A stretch of DNA of 64,000 bases from Ryuthela nishihirai (Eukaryota > Arthropoda > Arachnida > Araneae > Heptathelidae), in contig JAWZYU010000004.1 of NCBI GenBank assembly GCA_038380435.1, positions 21,550,001-21,614,000 on the forward strand, given 5' to 3'. Of the stretch, positions 23,301-33,673 are shown one piece after another. Each line of letters starts with the position of its first letter. Position 1 is the first letter of the stretch. The notes under the pieces were generated by a model. It was not told where the DNA came from, searched no databases, and was given only the letters and a program-made list of their open reading frames with translations. Both the position numbers and the translations under genes were made by a program.

Positions 23301-24872
23301 AACCAATGACCTCCAGTAGGAAGGGGTTGATATCTAAGCCAATGACCTCCAGTAGGAAGGGGATTGATATCTAAGCCAATGATCTCCAGTAGGAAGGGGA
23401 TTGATATCTAAGCCAATGACCTCCAGTAGGAAGGGGATTGATATCTAAGCTAATGACCTCCAGTAGGAAGGGGATTGATATCTAAGCCAATGACGTCCAG
23501 TAGGAAGGGGATTAATATCTAAGCCAATGACATCCAGTAGGAAAGGGATTGATATCTAAGCCAATGACCTCCAGTAGGAAGGGGATTGACATCTAAGCCA
23601 ATGACCTTCAGTAGGAAGGGGATTGATATCTAAGCCAATGACGTCCAGTAGGAAAGGGATTGATATCTAAGCCAATGACCTCCAGTAGGAAGGGGATTGA
23701 TATCTAAGCCAATGACCTCCAGTAGGCAGAGAATTGATATCTAAGCCAATGACCTCCAGTAGGAAGAGGGTTGATATCTAAGCCAATGACCTCCACTAGG
23801 CAGGGGATTGATATCTAAGCCAATGAGCTCCAGTAGGAAGGGGATTGATATCTAAGCCAATGAACTCCAGTAGGAAGGGGATTGATATCTAAGCCAATGA
23901 TCTCCACTAGGCAGGGGATTGATATCTAAACCAATGACGTCCAGTAGGAAGGGGGTTGATATCTAAGCCAATTACCTGCACTAGGCAGGGGATTGATATC
24001 TAAGCCAATGACCTCCAGTAGGAAGGGGGTTGGTATCTAAGCCAATGACCTCCACTAGGCAGGGGATTGATATCTAAGCCAATGACCTCCAGTAGGAAGG
24101 GCATTGATAGCTAAGCCAATGACCTCCAGTAGGAAGGGAGTTGATATCTAAGCCAATGACCTCCACTAGGCAGGGGATTGATATCTAAGCCAATGACCTC
24201 CACGTGGCAGGGGATTGATATCTAAGCCAATGACCTCCAGTAGGAAGGGGATTGATATCTAAGCCAATGACCTCCGGTAGGAAGGGGATTGATATCTAAG
24301 CCAATGACCTCCAGTAGGAAGGGGATTGATATCTAAGCCAATGACCTCGAGTAGGAAGGGGATTGATATCTAAGCCAATGACCTCCAGTAGAAAAGGGGA
24401 TTGATATCTAGCCAATGGTCTCCAGGAGGAAAGGGATTGATATCGAAACCAATGACCTCCAGTAGGAAGTTGGTTGATATCTAAGCCAATGACCTACACT
24501 AGAAAGGGAATTGATATCTAAGCCAATGACCTCCAGTAGGTAGGGTATTGATATCTAAGCCAATGACCTCCAGTAGGAAGGGGATTGATATCTAAGCCAA
24601 TGACCTCCAGTAGGAAGGGGGTTGATATCTAAGCCAATGACCTCCAATAGGAAGGGGATTGATATCTAAGTCAATGACCTCCAGTTGGAAGGGGATTGAT
24701 ATCTAGGCAATGGTATCCACTGGGTACGGAATTAATATCTGAGCCAAAGACCTCCAGTAGACAGAGGATTGATATTTAAACCAATTATCTCCACTGAGCA
24801 CGGGATTGATATATAAACCACAGATCTCACAGATTACTGGACATGTGATTGATATCTCAATCAACCAATGAT
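17392..24872 (+). repeat. 37 bp satellite array, main block
   Basis: About 200 tandem units with consensus parts ATTGATATCTAAGCCAATGA and CCTCCAGTAGGAAGGGG. Two main unit types differ at AGTAGGAAGGGG against ACTAGGCAGGGG and alternate in places. Each unit holds a GATATC palindrome. Larger duplications are visible: 17395-17880 recurs near 18505-18990 (offset ~1109, about 30 units), and 20300-20600 recurs at +740 (exactly 20 units). Units decay from about 24700 to 24872. Short open frames here come from the repeat. Confidence 0.95.
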
Positions 24873-25583
24873 ATACGAGAACTGTCGGTGATGTAACAAG
24901 GGGTATGGTGACCGTGCTGCTGTGAATGCCTTCCGACTCCCCTTTTATTTTTTTATTTCACATTAAAAAAGTAACTCTCCTGAATAAGTAAATTAATATA
25001 TAGATATATTGAATTTTATCAAATTATTATAGCATAAAAATTACTTCCTCCTTATTCATGATACAATTTTGCTGTAAAGGTAAGAACCTGAGTGAGGAAA
25101 TCAGTACTCTGACATCTAACGTTCATATCGATAAAAAAAATTACGAAGTGCTCATTACAAAAAAAATATTAAACTTCGTTTTTTTTTGTGCATATTTAAC
25201 GAAAATAATATTTACATTTTTTTTGTTACGAAACATCTCCTGATACGCATAATGTGTAAGGTTGAGTTGAAGTCTCTTAATTCGTCGTTTTCGAGAAATT
25301 TCCATATTTGTCTTTTTTCATTACTTTATTAACTGACTTCATTTTTGGGTGAAGAAATGGTTGTGAGCAAAGTCGCACATTTGGGGGGGGGCCAAAATTC
25401 TCTAGCCCCCTGCTAGCAAGGGCCTCCAAAAAAGCCAAATATTTTGTTTATGCCGCTTAAAGTTATGATACTCAGAGTAAAGAGAAATCCACCTGTTATT
25501 GAATAGTTCATAATTTCGGCCAATACATCAAATATATGAAAAATTATTTTTCTGCGTGATAAATAAACAATTCTGAGATGTTC
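24873..25583. other. AT-rich unassigned sequence
   Basis: Between the satellite edge and the hAT element. No gene or repeat is recognised. A G-run lies near 25383-25391. Confidence 0.45.
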
Positions 25584-25725
25584 ATCTAGAGCACAGATCC
25601 CCAACGGGGGCGATACCGCCCCCCAGTGGGCGCTGGAGCCTTCCCTGGGGGCGGTAGCGGATCCAGAGGCAAATGGGAGGCGTTGAGGCAGTCAAGAGGG
25701 GCGGTCAAATAAATAAATAAATTTA

Positions 25726-26256
25726 ATGGAATTTTCTGTGACAACCTTTTTATCTCTTCTATTCTGTGGTGTCTTCCTGGTGATTCTGGTCATCCACTAC
25801 CTCATCCGTCATGTACAGCTTTTCAACTGCAGCTTGGACAATAAGTTCACTGCCACCGCCTACTAGCGTACTGGTAGTCTGAGGTCGACTGAGATGCTCT
25901 CAAAAGTTCTCTTCAAGATCACAGATTGGATATAAGCTTCAATATGTTTTCCCACTCCAAGTCGCTTTGAGTATGCTTTATGGTACGTAGTTACAATACC
26001 ATCCCACGTCAGAACATAAGGTATAATATTAACATTACACTTGTGAATTAGGCTCAACTCATTAGCCAGCAGATCATACTTCCTCTTCTTTTCAACCTCT
26101 ACTGTCTGCAGGTTATCCTGAGATGTTATTCCAACTTCAATAATTGTAATCTCATTCAATACCTTAACATGCACTACTATATCAGGCTTATTATGTTGGA
26201 CATGTGTGTCAGTCCTGATAGGCAAATCAACCTCGATGCAATAATAATATAATAAT
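25726..26256 (-). mobile_element. 5'-truncated R2-like LINE fragment
   Basis: Minus-strand fragment between AT-rich direct repeats AATAAATTTA (25716-25725 and 26257-26266), a weak target-duplication candidate. It carries only the C-terminal coding part at 25863-26225. Confidence 0.45.
25863..26225 (-). pseudogene. C-terminal restriction-like endonuclease region of an R2-like LINE
   Basis: A 120-residue open frame whose middle reads KPDIVVHVK, then IIEVGIT, then KKRKYDLLANEL and NIIPYVLTWDG. The PD...EVG spacing followed by a 'Y..L..E' helix and 'I.P.V' strand resembles the PD-(D/E)XK-type tail of R2-group LINE proteins. No RT is present, so this is a remnant. The assignment is by motif style only and could be a related family. 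Confidence 0.45.
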
Positions 26257-26770
26257 AATAAATTTATTATATTTAATATTTTTTTATAATTATTTTTTTA
26301 ATATAATAAAATACTTTGAAAATACCTATTTTCATGAATAAATATTTTATCTAGCTATGTAAATTATCTTATTGTTATCGCGTTAATAAGCATTTTTAAA
26401 TTTGCGTTAATTTGCATTTTTTTAAATTTTTAAATTGCATTTTTAATTTAGGTATACCTATACCTAATTTGTTTTAGTTTAGAATAGATTGACGGTGACA
26501 AGTCCTTGCAAGTTGGTAGGCAAACACGCGGTTCATGCAATTTAACATGTTTCGACAAGAATATGGGAGCTTGCAAACATACAAGTTAATGCGTGCACAA
26601 AATCAAATCTATAAAAGCGATAGCTCTAGGAATGTTTTATTATTTTTATGTGCTTCGCCGTGATAAATAGTCGTGAGTGATAAGTGTTAGAAGTCATTAT
26701 AAACATTATTTTTATAACTCTTTATAAATCTGTTGAGAAGTTAATTTGAAATCATTTTCATTGTTTGAAA

Positions 26771-27176
26771 ATGTCTGAATCTACATCTAAAAAGAAATGT
26801 CGGCAGTACAGTATTGAGTATTTGAAATATGGATTTACGTACTCTCCTACAAACCAATCATTACTTATGTGTTTAATTTGCCGAAAAGGGTTTTCAAATG
26901 AAGCTATGAAACCTTCTAGGCTACAAGAGCATTTAAATAAAATGCATGCTGATAAGAAGAACAAAGATTTATCCTATTTTCAAGAACTGGAAAAGCAATA
27001 TTTAAAACAGCCAACTATGTCAAACCTTTTTGCGTCGTCTTCTAAACAAGATGATGATGGACTACGAGCCTCATATAACGTTTCATTGTTAATCGCAAAA
27101 GCAGGAAAACCACACACAATTGGCGAGGAATTAATTTTGCCGGCAGTCAGAGATATTAAAAACTGTTCTTCATCAT
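26771..27176 (+). pseudogene. hAT transposase, N-terminal part with BED zinc finger
   Basis: Open frame from Met (MSESTSKKK). A BED-type finger lies at about residues 36-61 (MCLICRKGFSN, then LQEHLNKMH), followed by a region reading LLIAKAGKPHTIGEELILPA, typical of ZBED5/SCAND3-like (Buster) transposases. The frame ends at a stop near 27176 and homologous coding sequence continues in another frame, so this is a frameshifted remnant. Its role would be recognition of the transposon ends. Confidence 0.75.
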
Positions 27177-27942
27177 AAGACACCGTCATATATCATCAAA
27201 AAAATTCCTCTCAGTAATAATTCAGTGCAAAGAAGAATAGATGAAATGGCAAAAGACGTTGAAATATCATTATGTGATTACTTAAAGACTTGCAAATTTT
27301 CCATTCAACTCGATGAATCAACTCTACCATATAACGAAGCTCTACTCTTATCATACGTACGATTTATAAAAGAAGAAGAAATTCATGAAGAGTTATTATT
27401 TGCTAAAAAATTTGGAATCTGATACAAAGGGAGAATCTATATTTAATACCATGCAAAAGTTTTTTCAAGAGAAAGAAATTCCTTATTGCAATATTTTGTC
27501 TGCTGCTACTGATGGTGCTCCAGCAATGACAGGGCGTCATAAGGGTTTCATAGCGCATTTGAAACAAGCAGTACCAAATGTACTCGCTGTACATTGTATT
27601 ATTCATCGTCAGCATTAGGTTGCAAAAAAATTTGAATGAACGTCTGCATACGTCGCTCCATTACGTTATTAAAGCAATCAATAAGATTAGAAGCAATTCA
27701 TTGAATGACCGATTATTTGGTAAGCTTTGTAATGAAAATGATGAAGATTACAATCGCTTGCTGCTGCACACAGAAGTACGTTGGCTCTCTAAAGGTGTTT
27801 GTCTGAATCGTTTTTTCAATCCATTTGACTCAGTACTGGAAGACAGAGACGAAAAATTGCGCGAAAACCTGATTACGTCAAAAAATGACATCGCTTATTT
27901 GACAGACCTGTTTAAAATATTTAATCAAGTTAATTTACAATT
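27177..27942 (+). pseudogene. hAT transposase, middle part in broken frames
   Basis: Three consecutive pieces in different frames: 27225-27422 with FSIQLDEST (first catalytic Asp region), 27423-27618 with AATDGAPAMTGRHKGF and VHCIIHRQH, and 27620-27942 with LLHTEVRWLSKG and LFKIFNQVNLQ. Order and motifs match Buster-type hAT transposases. At least two frameshifts or stops separate them. Coding stops at the RTE insertion at 27943. Confidence 0.75.
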
Positions 27943-28398
27943 TAGGCCTGTAAATGGTAGCTAGGTGTAAACTGGAAGGAGAGCTGTGTACCAATCCCTA
28001 GTGATGATGCACAGAACCGGCCAGGTGTAGCACCCAATGTCCGACCCTGCCTTCTCGTGGTGCAGGCCGTTAGTACCTTTCAAAAGAGATATTCTCTTTT
28101 GGAAGGGAACGGAAGGGGAGGGCTGCCAGTTCAGTATGGCCTGCTGATCTGGTCATCTATGGCCACTTTTTTCTTTTTTTTCAACCCTGCTGAGGAGTGG
28201 TCAACTTCACAGGGTCCTGGTGCTGACCATTTATACCTACCAGACTGGACTTGTTTATGGATTTGAGTTTGATTATGGATCCTGGGCTTGCTGCACTGGT
28301 GGGCTTCTGTTGAGGGAGAGTCTGCCGCTGTGTTTTCTGTTTGCTTCTGGGTTGCCAGCTCTAAGTGAACAGAGGCATGGGATACCTTATATCAGCTG

Positions 28399-29649
28399 GT
28401 GGATAATCCTAATCAGAGGCCATCGCAGGTACCTGAACCTTACTTTGCTAGTTGGGCATCGTCAAGCCTAAACTGGAGTAATGCGTCTCAGGCAGGCCAT
28501 GTGGCTCTTGAAAAAGTCCACTTGAAAAGGTGGTGCCTGAAGTTCCTACCAGCATCGGTGACTTCAGCCTTTAGCGGAGGAGGAACGGGTCTTTGCCCCA
28601 TGCCTGCGATCAGGGGGCTGTTTGATATTGTTGGCCCTACCAATCTCAATAAACCTAATTTCTTTAAAAAACCTACTAATCATTTTCTCTCTGCAGGAAC
28701 GTGGAACGTGAGGACATTATATAGAGATTATTCTCTTGATGTCCTCATGCAGGAATTCCAGCGCTATAACCTAGATATTCTAGGCTTGCAAGAGACCAGA
28801 TGGACAGGTAAAGGTGAGATACTTAAAAATAATTTTAAATTTCTCTTTACAGGGAGGGAGGATGGAAAGCATCACCAAGGCGTGGGTCTGCTGCTCAGCA
28901 GACATGCTAGTGATGCTCTTCTAGGATATGAGTGCATTAATGAAAGGTTTCTTACAGCAAAATTTCAGACAAGCATTAAAGAGTTGAATGTTATCTGCTG
29001 TTATGCCCCCACTGAGGATGCTGATGAGGATGAGAAGGATAGGTTTTACGGACAACTTCAGGATATTTTGAATTCTGTTAAGAAAAGAGATATTACCCTT
29101 GTTCTTGGTGACTTCAATGCCAAAGTTGGTACTGACTCTGATCTTTGGGGAGGGGTGATAGGCCCTTTTTTTATTGGTAGCTGCAATGGCAATGGGCAAC
29201 GTCTCCTACAGGTAAGTAAACTCAATGGTTTCAGAATAACTAACACATATTACAAACACCGCGACATACATAAATACACGTGGGTTTCACCTGATGGGCT
29301 GCATAGGAATATGATTGATTATATATTAATTAACAGCAAATGGGCTAGTTCTGTTAGAAATACCAGGGCATATAGGGGAGCTGAAATTGGATCTGACCAT
29401 TACCTTGTTAAAAGTGTCTTGCAACTTAAACTTAAAAAGTGTTGTGCTAGGGTTAAAAAATTTACTTTTAATACTGAAGCTCTGAAAGACCCAGTTATAG
29501 CTAAAGCTTACCATGATAGGTTACTTAGTCATTATGACAGTCATGGTTTGCTTAATACTGAAATTGAGGAAGAATGGGGCCATTTTAAACAGGCTTTTTT
29601 GGAAACTAACAATACTCTTTTTAGGAAAAAAGGAGCAGAGGAGGCATAA
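28399..29649 (+). pseudogene. RTE-like ORF, endonuclease half
   Basis: Open frame containing an AP-like endonuclease from about 28695: GTWNVRTLY, LGLQETRWTGKG, GVGLLLSR, CCYAPTEDADEDEKDRFY, LVLGDFNAKVG, RNMIDYILIN and GSDHYLVKS. All catalytic signature positions of RTE/BovB-type endonucleases appear present. The true start is uncertain, because upstream codons to 28399 look like leader sequence. The frame is lost at the A-run 29624-29629 and ends at 29647-29649, while the downstream half continues in another frame. One extra base in the run explains this. Confidence 0.8.
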
Positions 29650-31570
29650 TTATTTAAGTGATAAGGCTATTGAGCTTATTTCAGAAAGAAGGAACTGCAG
29701 GAATGTCCTTAATCAATACCCTACTAGTCCTAATAGAAAAGATTACAGAGAGCTTAATAAACGTGTAAAGGATCAGTTAGCTACTGATAAAAATCTTTGG
29801 CTTGATGGCTTGGCTGACAAAGCTGAGGAAGCAGTTAGGCAGCACAACAGCAGAGAGCTGTACCAGATAGTTAATGTTTTATGTGGTAGAAAACGGACAG
29901 GCATACAGGGATTGAAGGATAAACAAGGTAAGGTTATAGAAGGTGAGGATTCTGTCATGGCTAGGTGGGCTGAGCATTTCAGTGATGTTCTAAACAATGT
30001 GGTTAGTTCTACTCCAATTGTTTGTAATGATGATAGATGCATTGGCAGCTTTAATGTTGGCCCTATAACACAATCTGAAGTTAGTTTGGCTATCTCTAAA
30101 CTTAAACTTCATAAATCCCCAGGGGTAGATGAAATTACTACAGAAATGCTCAGAGCTGGGAATGTTTCGGTTACCACTTGGATGACTGAAATTTTGAATA
30201 ACTTTTATGATAAAGGCATGGTTCCTAAAGATTTTACCAGAGCTATTATTATCCCTATTTTCAAAAAAGGTGATCGAAGTTCTTGTGATAACTATAGGGG
30301 TATCAGCTTACTCTCTGTTCCAGGTAAAGTTCTTTCCATGATTGTGCTTAATAGAATTAAGAATCTGGTTGACAGGCAATTGCGTGATGAGCAATGTGGA
30401 TTCAGAAGTGGTAGGGGATGTGTAGATCAGATATTTTCACTTAGGCAGATTCTTGAGAAATGTTTAGAGTTTCAGAAACCTTTGGTTGCTAGCTTTGTTG
30501 ATTTCAAAAAGGCTTTCGACTCTGTTGGTCGTCATAATTTGTGGTTGATTGTGAGATCATATGGTATACCAGACAAGTTAGTTAACATAATGAAAGCTCT
30601 CTATAATAACACTGAGTCATGTGTGAGAGTTGGTAAGGCTTGTAGCAATTGGTTTAGCATTACGTCTGGTGTTCGACAAGGGTGCATTTTGTCTCCTTTT
30701 CTCTTTAGTTTGGTTATTGATTATGTTATGCGAAATTCGCTTCGAGGAAAAGATTTTAGCCTTAAATGGGCTGGAGATACGAAAATTTCTGATTTAGATT
30801 ATGCTGATGATTTAGCCCTTTTGGCAAATGATGTTGATGAGATGAACTCTTTCATTCGAGCTGTTGATGAGATTGGTAGTAGAGTAGGTTTGGTTATAAA
30901 CAGAGAGAAAACTAAAGTGATGAAAATTGGTCAGGCAGGTTGTGATTCAGTTAATCTGAATGGTTGCAGTCTTGAGCAGGTGTCACAGTTTAATTACCTT
31001 GGGAGCTATGTAACTGATACTGGTGATGTGCGGCATGAGATTAACAGACGAATAGGTATTGCTGCCGGGACTTTTAAGAATCTATGGAGATTGTGGAGAA
31101 ATAGGCGTATACACCTAAAGACTAAAATTAGACTGTATAATAGTTTGGTTCTTTCTAGGGTTAGTTATGGTAGTGAAACTTGGACGCTGTGTAAACAAGA
31201 TAACAGGAAACTAGATGCTTTTGATTCTAGATGCTTACGCAGTATCTTGGGTATTAGGTGGTTTAACTTTGTAACTAATGATGAGGTTAGGCAAAGGAGT
31301 CTGCAACCTCCTTTAAGCAGCATATTGTGCAGAGAGAGGCTCCGCTGGTTTGGCCATGTTGCCCGTATGGATAATTATAGATTGGCGAATAGGGTTATGA
31401 ACAGTGTGCCTAGAGGCCTCAGAAGGAGGGGGAGACCTAGAATGCGGTGGGCAGACAATGTCAAACAGGACCTTGTTAGAATTGGTGTGCAGTGGCCGGA
31501 TGCAGCAGATGTAGCTCAGGACAGATATGCTTGGAGAATTAAACTGCGTGGTCTGGTTGGACCTCCGTAG
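29630..31570 (+). pseudogene. RTE-like ORF, reverse transcriptase half
   Basis: Continuation in frame 2. Linker with RRHNYLSDKAIELISERRN, then RT motifs KSPGVDEITTEML, FKKGDRSSCDNYRGISLL, ASFVDFKKAFDSV, SGVRQGCILSPFLFSL and catalytic YADD at 30800-30811. A C-terminal region with LRWFGHVARMD and RRRGRPRMRWADN follows, common in RTE-type LINEs. About 640 codons stay open. The open frame reaches back to 29513 but the sequence before the A-run is out of register. A second, older copy of this family lies at 60688-62135. Confidence 0.82.
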
Positions 31571-31583
31571 CCCATGGCTGCTT

Positions 31584-31659
31584 GAGGAGGAGGAGGAGGA
31601 GGAGGAGGAGGAGGAGGAGGAGGAGGAGGAGGAGGAGGAGGAGGAGGAGGAGGAGGAGG

Positions 31660-31704
<45 letters not shown>
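31584..31704 (+). repeat. (GGA)n-(GAT)n microsatellite tail
   Basis: About 27 GGA units followed by about 13 GAT units at the LINE 3' end. Glu/Asp-rich or Ser-rich open frames through it are artefacts. Confidence 0.92.
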
Positions 31705-31708
<4 letters not shown>

Positions 31709-32276
31709 ACAATTGCAAGGTGATGAGTTGAATTTAATTAAAACAAAAAACGTCAAAGCTGCTTTTACGGGAAAACTTCTTCTATTCAAACGAAATCTAG
31801 GTAGAGGTGAATACAACCACTTTCCCACATTATCAGCAGTCTCTGCAAAACCGGAAGATTTACTTACTTACTGCCAACACTTGGAAGTTCTTCATGTTGA
31901 TTTTACGGAGCGTTTCCAAGATATTTTAAACATGAATATACCGAGTTGGGTTTTAGATCCTTTCGCAAACACAGATACTGAAGAATCATCAAATTTGGAA
32001 GAGGAACTCTTAGAACTCACGACTAACTAAGCACTCAAAGTAAAATTCAAACATGGATACTAAGAGTTCTGGCTTCAAAAATCAATACCAGTTCTCTACC
32101 CTGGATTGTGGGCAATAGTACAGAAGTTTCTAATCGCTTTTCCTTCGTCCTATATGGCTGAGCGTGGATTCAGTGCAGTAGCTAATTTACTGTCAAAGAA
32201 GAGGAACAGACTACACATCGCTGAACGTGGCGATCTGCGATTGATGTTAACGAAATTGGAACCCGACATTAACTAA
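31705..32276 (+). pseudogene. hAT transposase, C-terminal part with dimerisation region
   Basis: Coding resumes after the RTE insertion: DELNLIKTKNVKAAFTGKL, then FPTLSAVSAK, FTERFQDILNMNIPSWVL and NLEEELLELTTN. It shifts frame near 32030 into PSSYMAERGFSAVANLLSKK and LRLMLTKLEPDIN, ending at a stop at 32274-32276. The last segment is the hAT C-terminal dimerisation signature. The frame change makes it non-functional. Confidence 0.75.
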
Positions 32277-32836
32277 TTGTTAACACTCCACCAGCCTCAA
32301 CCATCTCATTAATTTTTTTTATTTATTATTTATTTTGTGTTTATCTCATTATTTATTATTTCTTATTGATTCTGTGTTTATTTTTAAAATTTTAATAAAC
32401 AATTTTATTGTACATTTGGTTGTCGTTTTATTAATTTCTGCTTTATGATTTTTAATAAATAAATAAACAGATAAATTAGGTACAGATAATATGCAACAAT
32501 ATTTTAATATTTCATATAAAATTAACTATTATGTACTAGGGGGGCGTTGAAATTTTTGTTCTCTTCTAAAGGGGGCAATGGTCCAGAAAAGGTTGGGAAT
32601 CACTGCTCTAGAGCTTTCTTATCTTTCAGTCTCCTTACTATTTGTTCAATTTTGTAAACTATTAGCTGGCAAAAAAAAGCGTTGAATTTAATCTATGTGT
32701 ATATAAATACTGCAATCCATCATATGGTGAATCAAATGTTGAAAGGTATGATATTGCACTCGATATTGCATTTATAAAATAAACCTTAAATATTCTGCAA
32801 TTTCCATTTTAACATTTTCAAAGATAATCTAGCTGC

Positions 32837-33372
32837 TTAACCCTTTCACGACTAAGAGAAACATTTTTCCCATTTTAAAATTGGTGATTGTCGTATTTAA
32901 TTATAACCTTATCTGCATTTTTTACACAGAATGTCAAAATAGAACGTATGCCGAACGCAATTACGTAAACGGGAACGTTTAGAAAACAAAAACAGAACTG
33001 TCAGGACGCATAATATATGTACTATGTGCAATGTCCATCTTTGCCTCACTACCAAAAGAAATTGCTTCGCAGAATATCATAATTAGCACATCATTTTGTA
33101 TAGTAATTTTATTTCATAATTTTGTATTATTTTAGTTAACATTTTGTTCTAATAAACCAATAAATAAAAGACATTGCATAATAAGCCTAACTATAATTTG
33201 TGTTACCTTTATAGTCCATTGGGAAAAATATTTCCCATAAAATTCCAACAAAACTACACATTGTTATGTATTTTTCTTATGGTTTTTATTTATTTTACGT
33301 CTAAACAAACTAAAATAAACAGTTACATACTAATATTTACTCTTAGAAACCTTATGGTCCTGAAAGAGTTAA
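32837..33372. mobile_element. Candidate piggyBac-like MITE
   Basis: The left end TTAACCCTTTCACGAC and right end CCTGAAAGAGTTAA form imperfect inverted repeats that start and end with TTAA. The ~535 bp AT-rich interior has no coding frame. The 17 bp AAAGATAATCTAGCTGC lies on both outer sides (32820-32836 and about 33371-33387), longer than the TTAA duplication expected for piggyBac. Family assignment is tentative. Confidence 0.4.
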
Positions 33373-33607
33373 AGATAATCTAGCTGCAAAAGTTGAATCT
33401 GCTGATAATAAAAACAAAGAAAAAAGATAAACTAGCTTATCTTTCTTCAGCTAGATTATCTTTTTTAAGAAGAATAAATAGCTAGAAAAAAGATAAACTC
33501 TCTGTCTAAAGCGGACATGCGACAAGTTTAAATTGCTTGTTAAAATCTGCTGATTAATAAGCTGCAAAAGTTAAATCTGCTGATAATAAAAACAAAGAAA
33601 AAAGAGC
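33371..33607 (+). repeat. Local direct and inverted repeats
   Basis: AAAGTTRAATCTGCTGATAA (R = A or G), followed by AAAACAAAGAAAAAAGA, occurs twice (about 33387-33427 and 33567-33605). AAAGATAATCTAGCTG (33371) has a perfect inverted partner, CAGCTAGATTATCTTT (about 33447). The interval also holds one copy of the 40 bp repeat shared with 36048-36087. Confidence 0.6.
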
Positions 33608-33673
33608 AACACAAAATCATAGATTTTGCCGCTAGCTGATCAAAAACTCTTTTATAACGGGGGGTGGGGGGGG

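Larger units (their letters stand above)
27943..31704 (+). mobile_element. RTE-like LINE inserted in the hAT transposase
   Basis: ~3.76 kb insertion with a perfect 10 bp target duplication (ATTTACAATT at 27933-27942 and 31705-31714) that splits hAT coding sequence. The 5' UTR is about 27943-28670, endonuclease and RT follow, and the 3' end is GGCTGCTTGAGG running into (GGA)n then (GAT)n. A single-base frameshift separates the endonuclease and RT frames, and otherwise the coding region is open. It is younger than the hAT. Clade assignment comes from motif style. Confidence 0.85.
25592..32605 (+). mobile_element. Buster-like hAT DNA transposon (decayed, with nested LINEs)
   Basis: The left end CACAGATCCCCAAC pairs with the right end GTTGGGAATCACTG (32592-32605). 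The flanking 8 bp are ATCTAGAG (25584-25591) and CTCTAGAG (32606-32613), a target duplication with one mismatch and TA at its centre, as described for Buster-type hATs. Inside are a BED-finger hAT transposase in several broken pieces, an R2-like LINE fragment and a nearly complete RTE-like LINE. The element cannot move itself now. Confidence 0.85.

Noticed and set aside
17392..24872. CRISPR-like array
   Set aside because: The units are contiguous with no unique spacers and the context is eukaryotic, so this is satellite DNA.
31527..32030. Frame with long Glu and Asp runs, and its Ser-rich opposite-strand partner
   Set aside because: It joins the LINE tail microsatellite to resumed hAT transposase codons. 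The acidic run is (GGA)n(GAT)n, not a protein domain.
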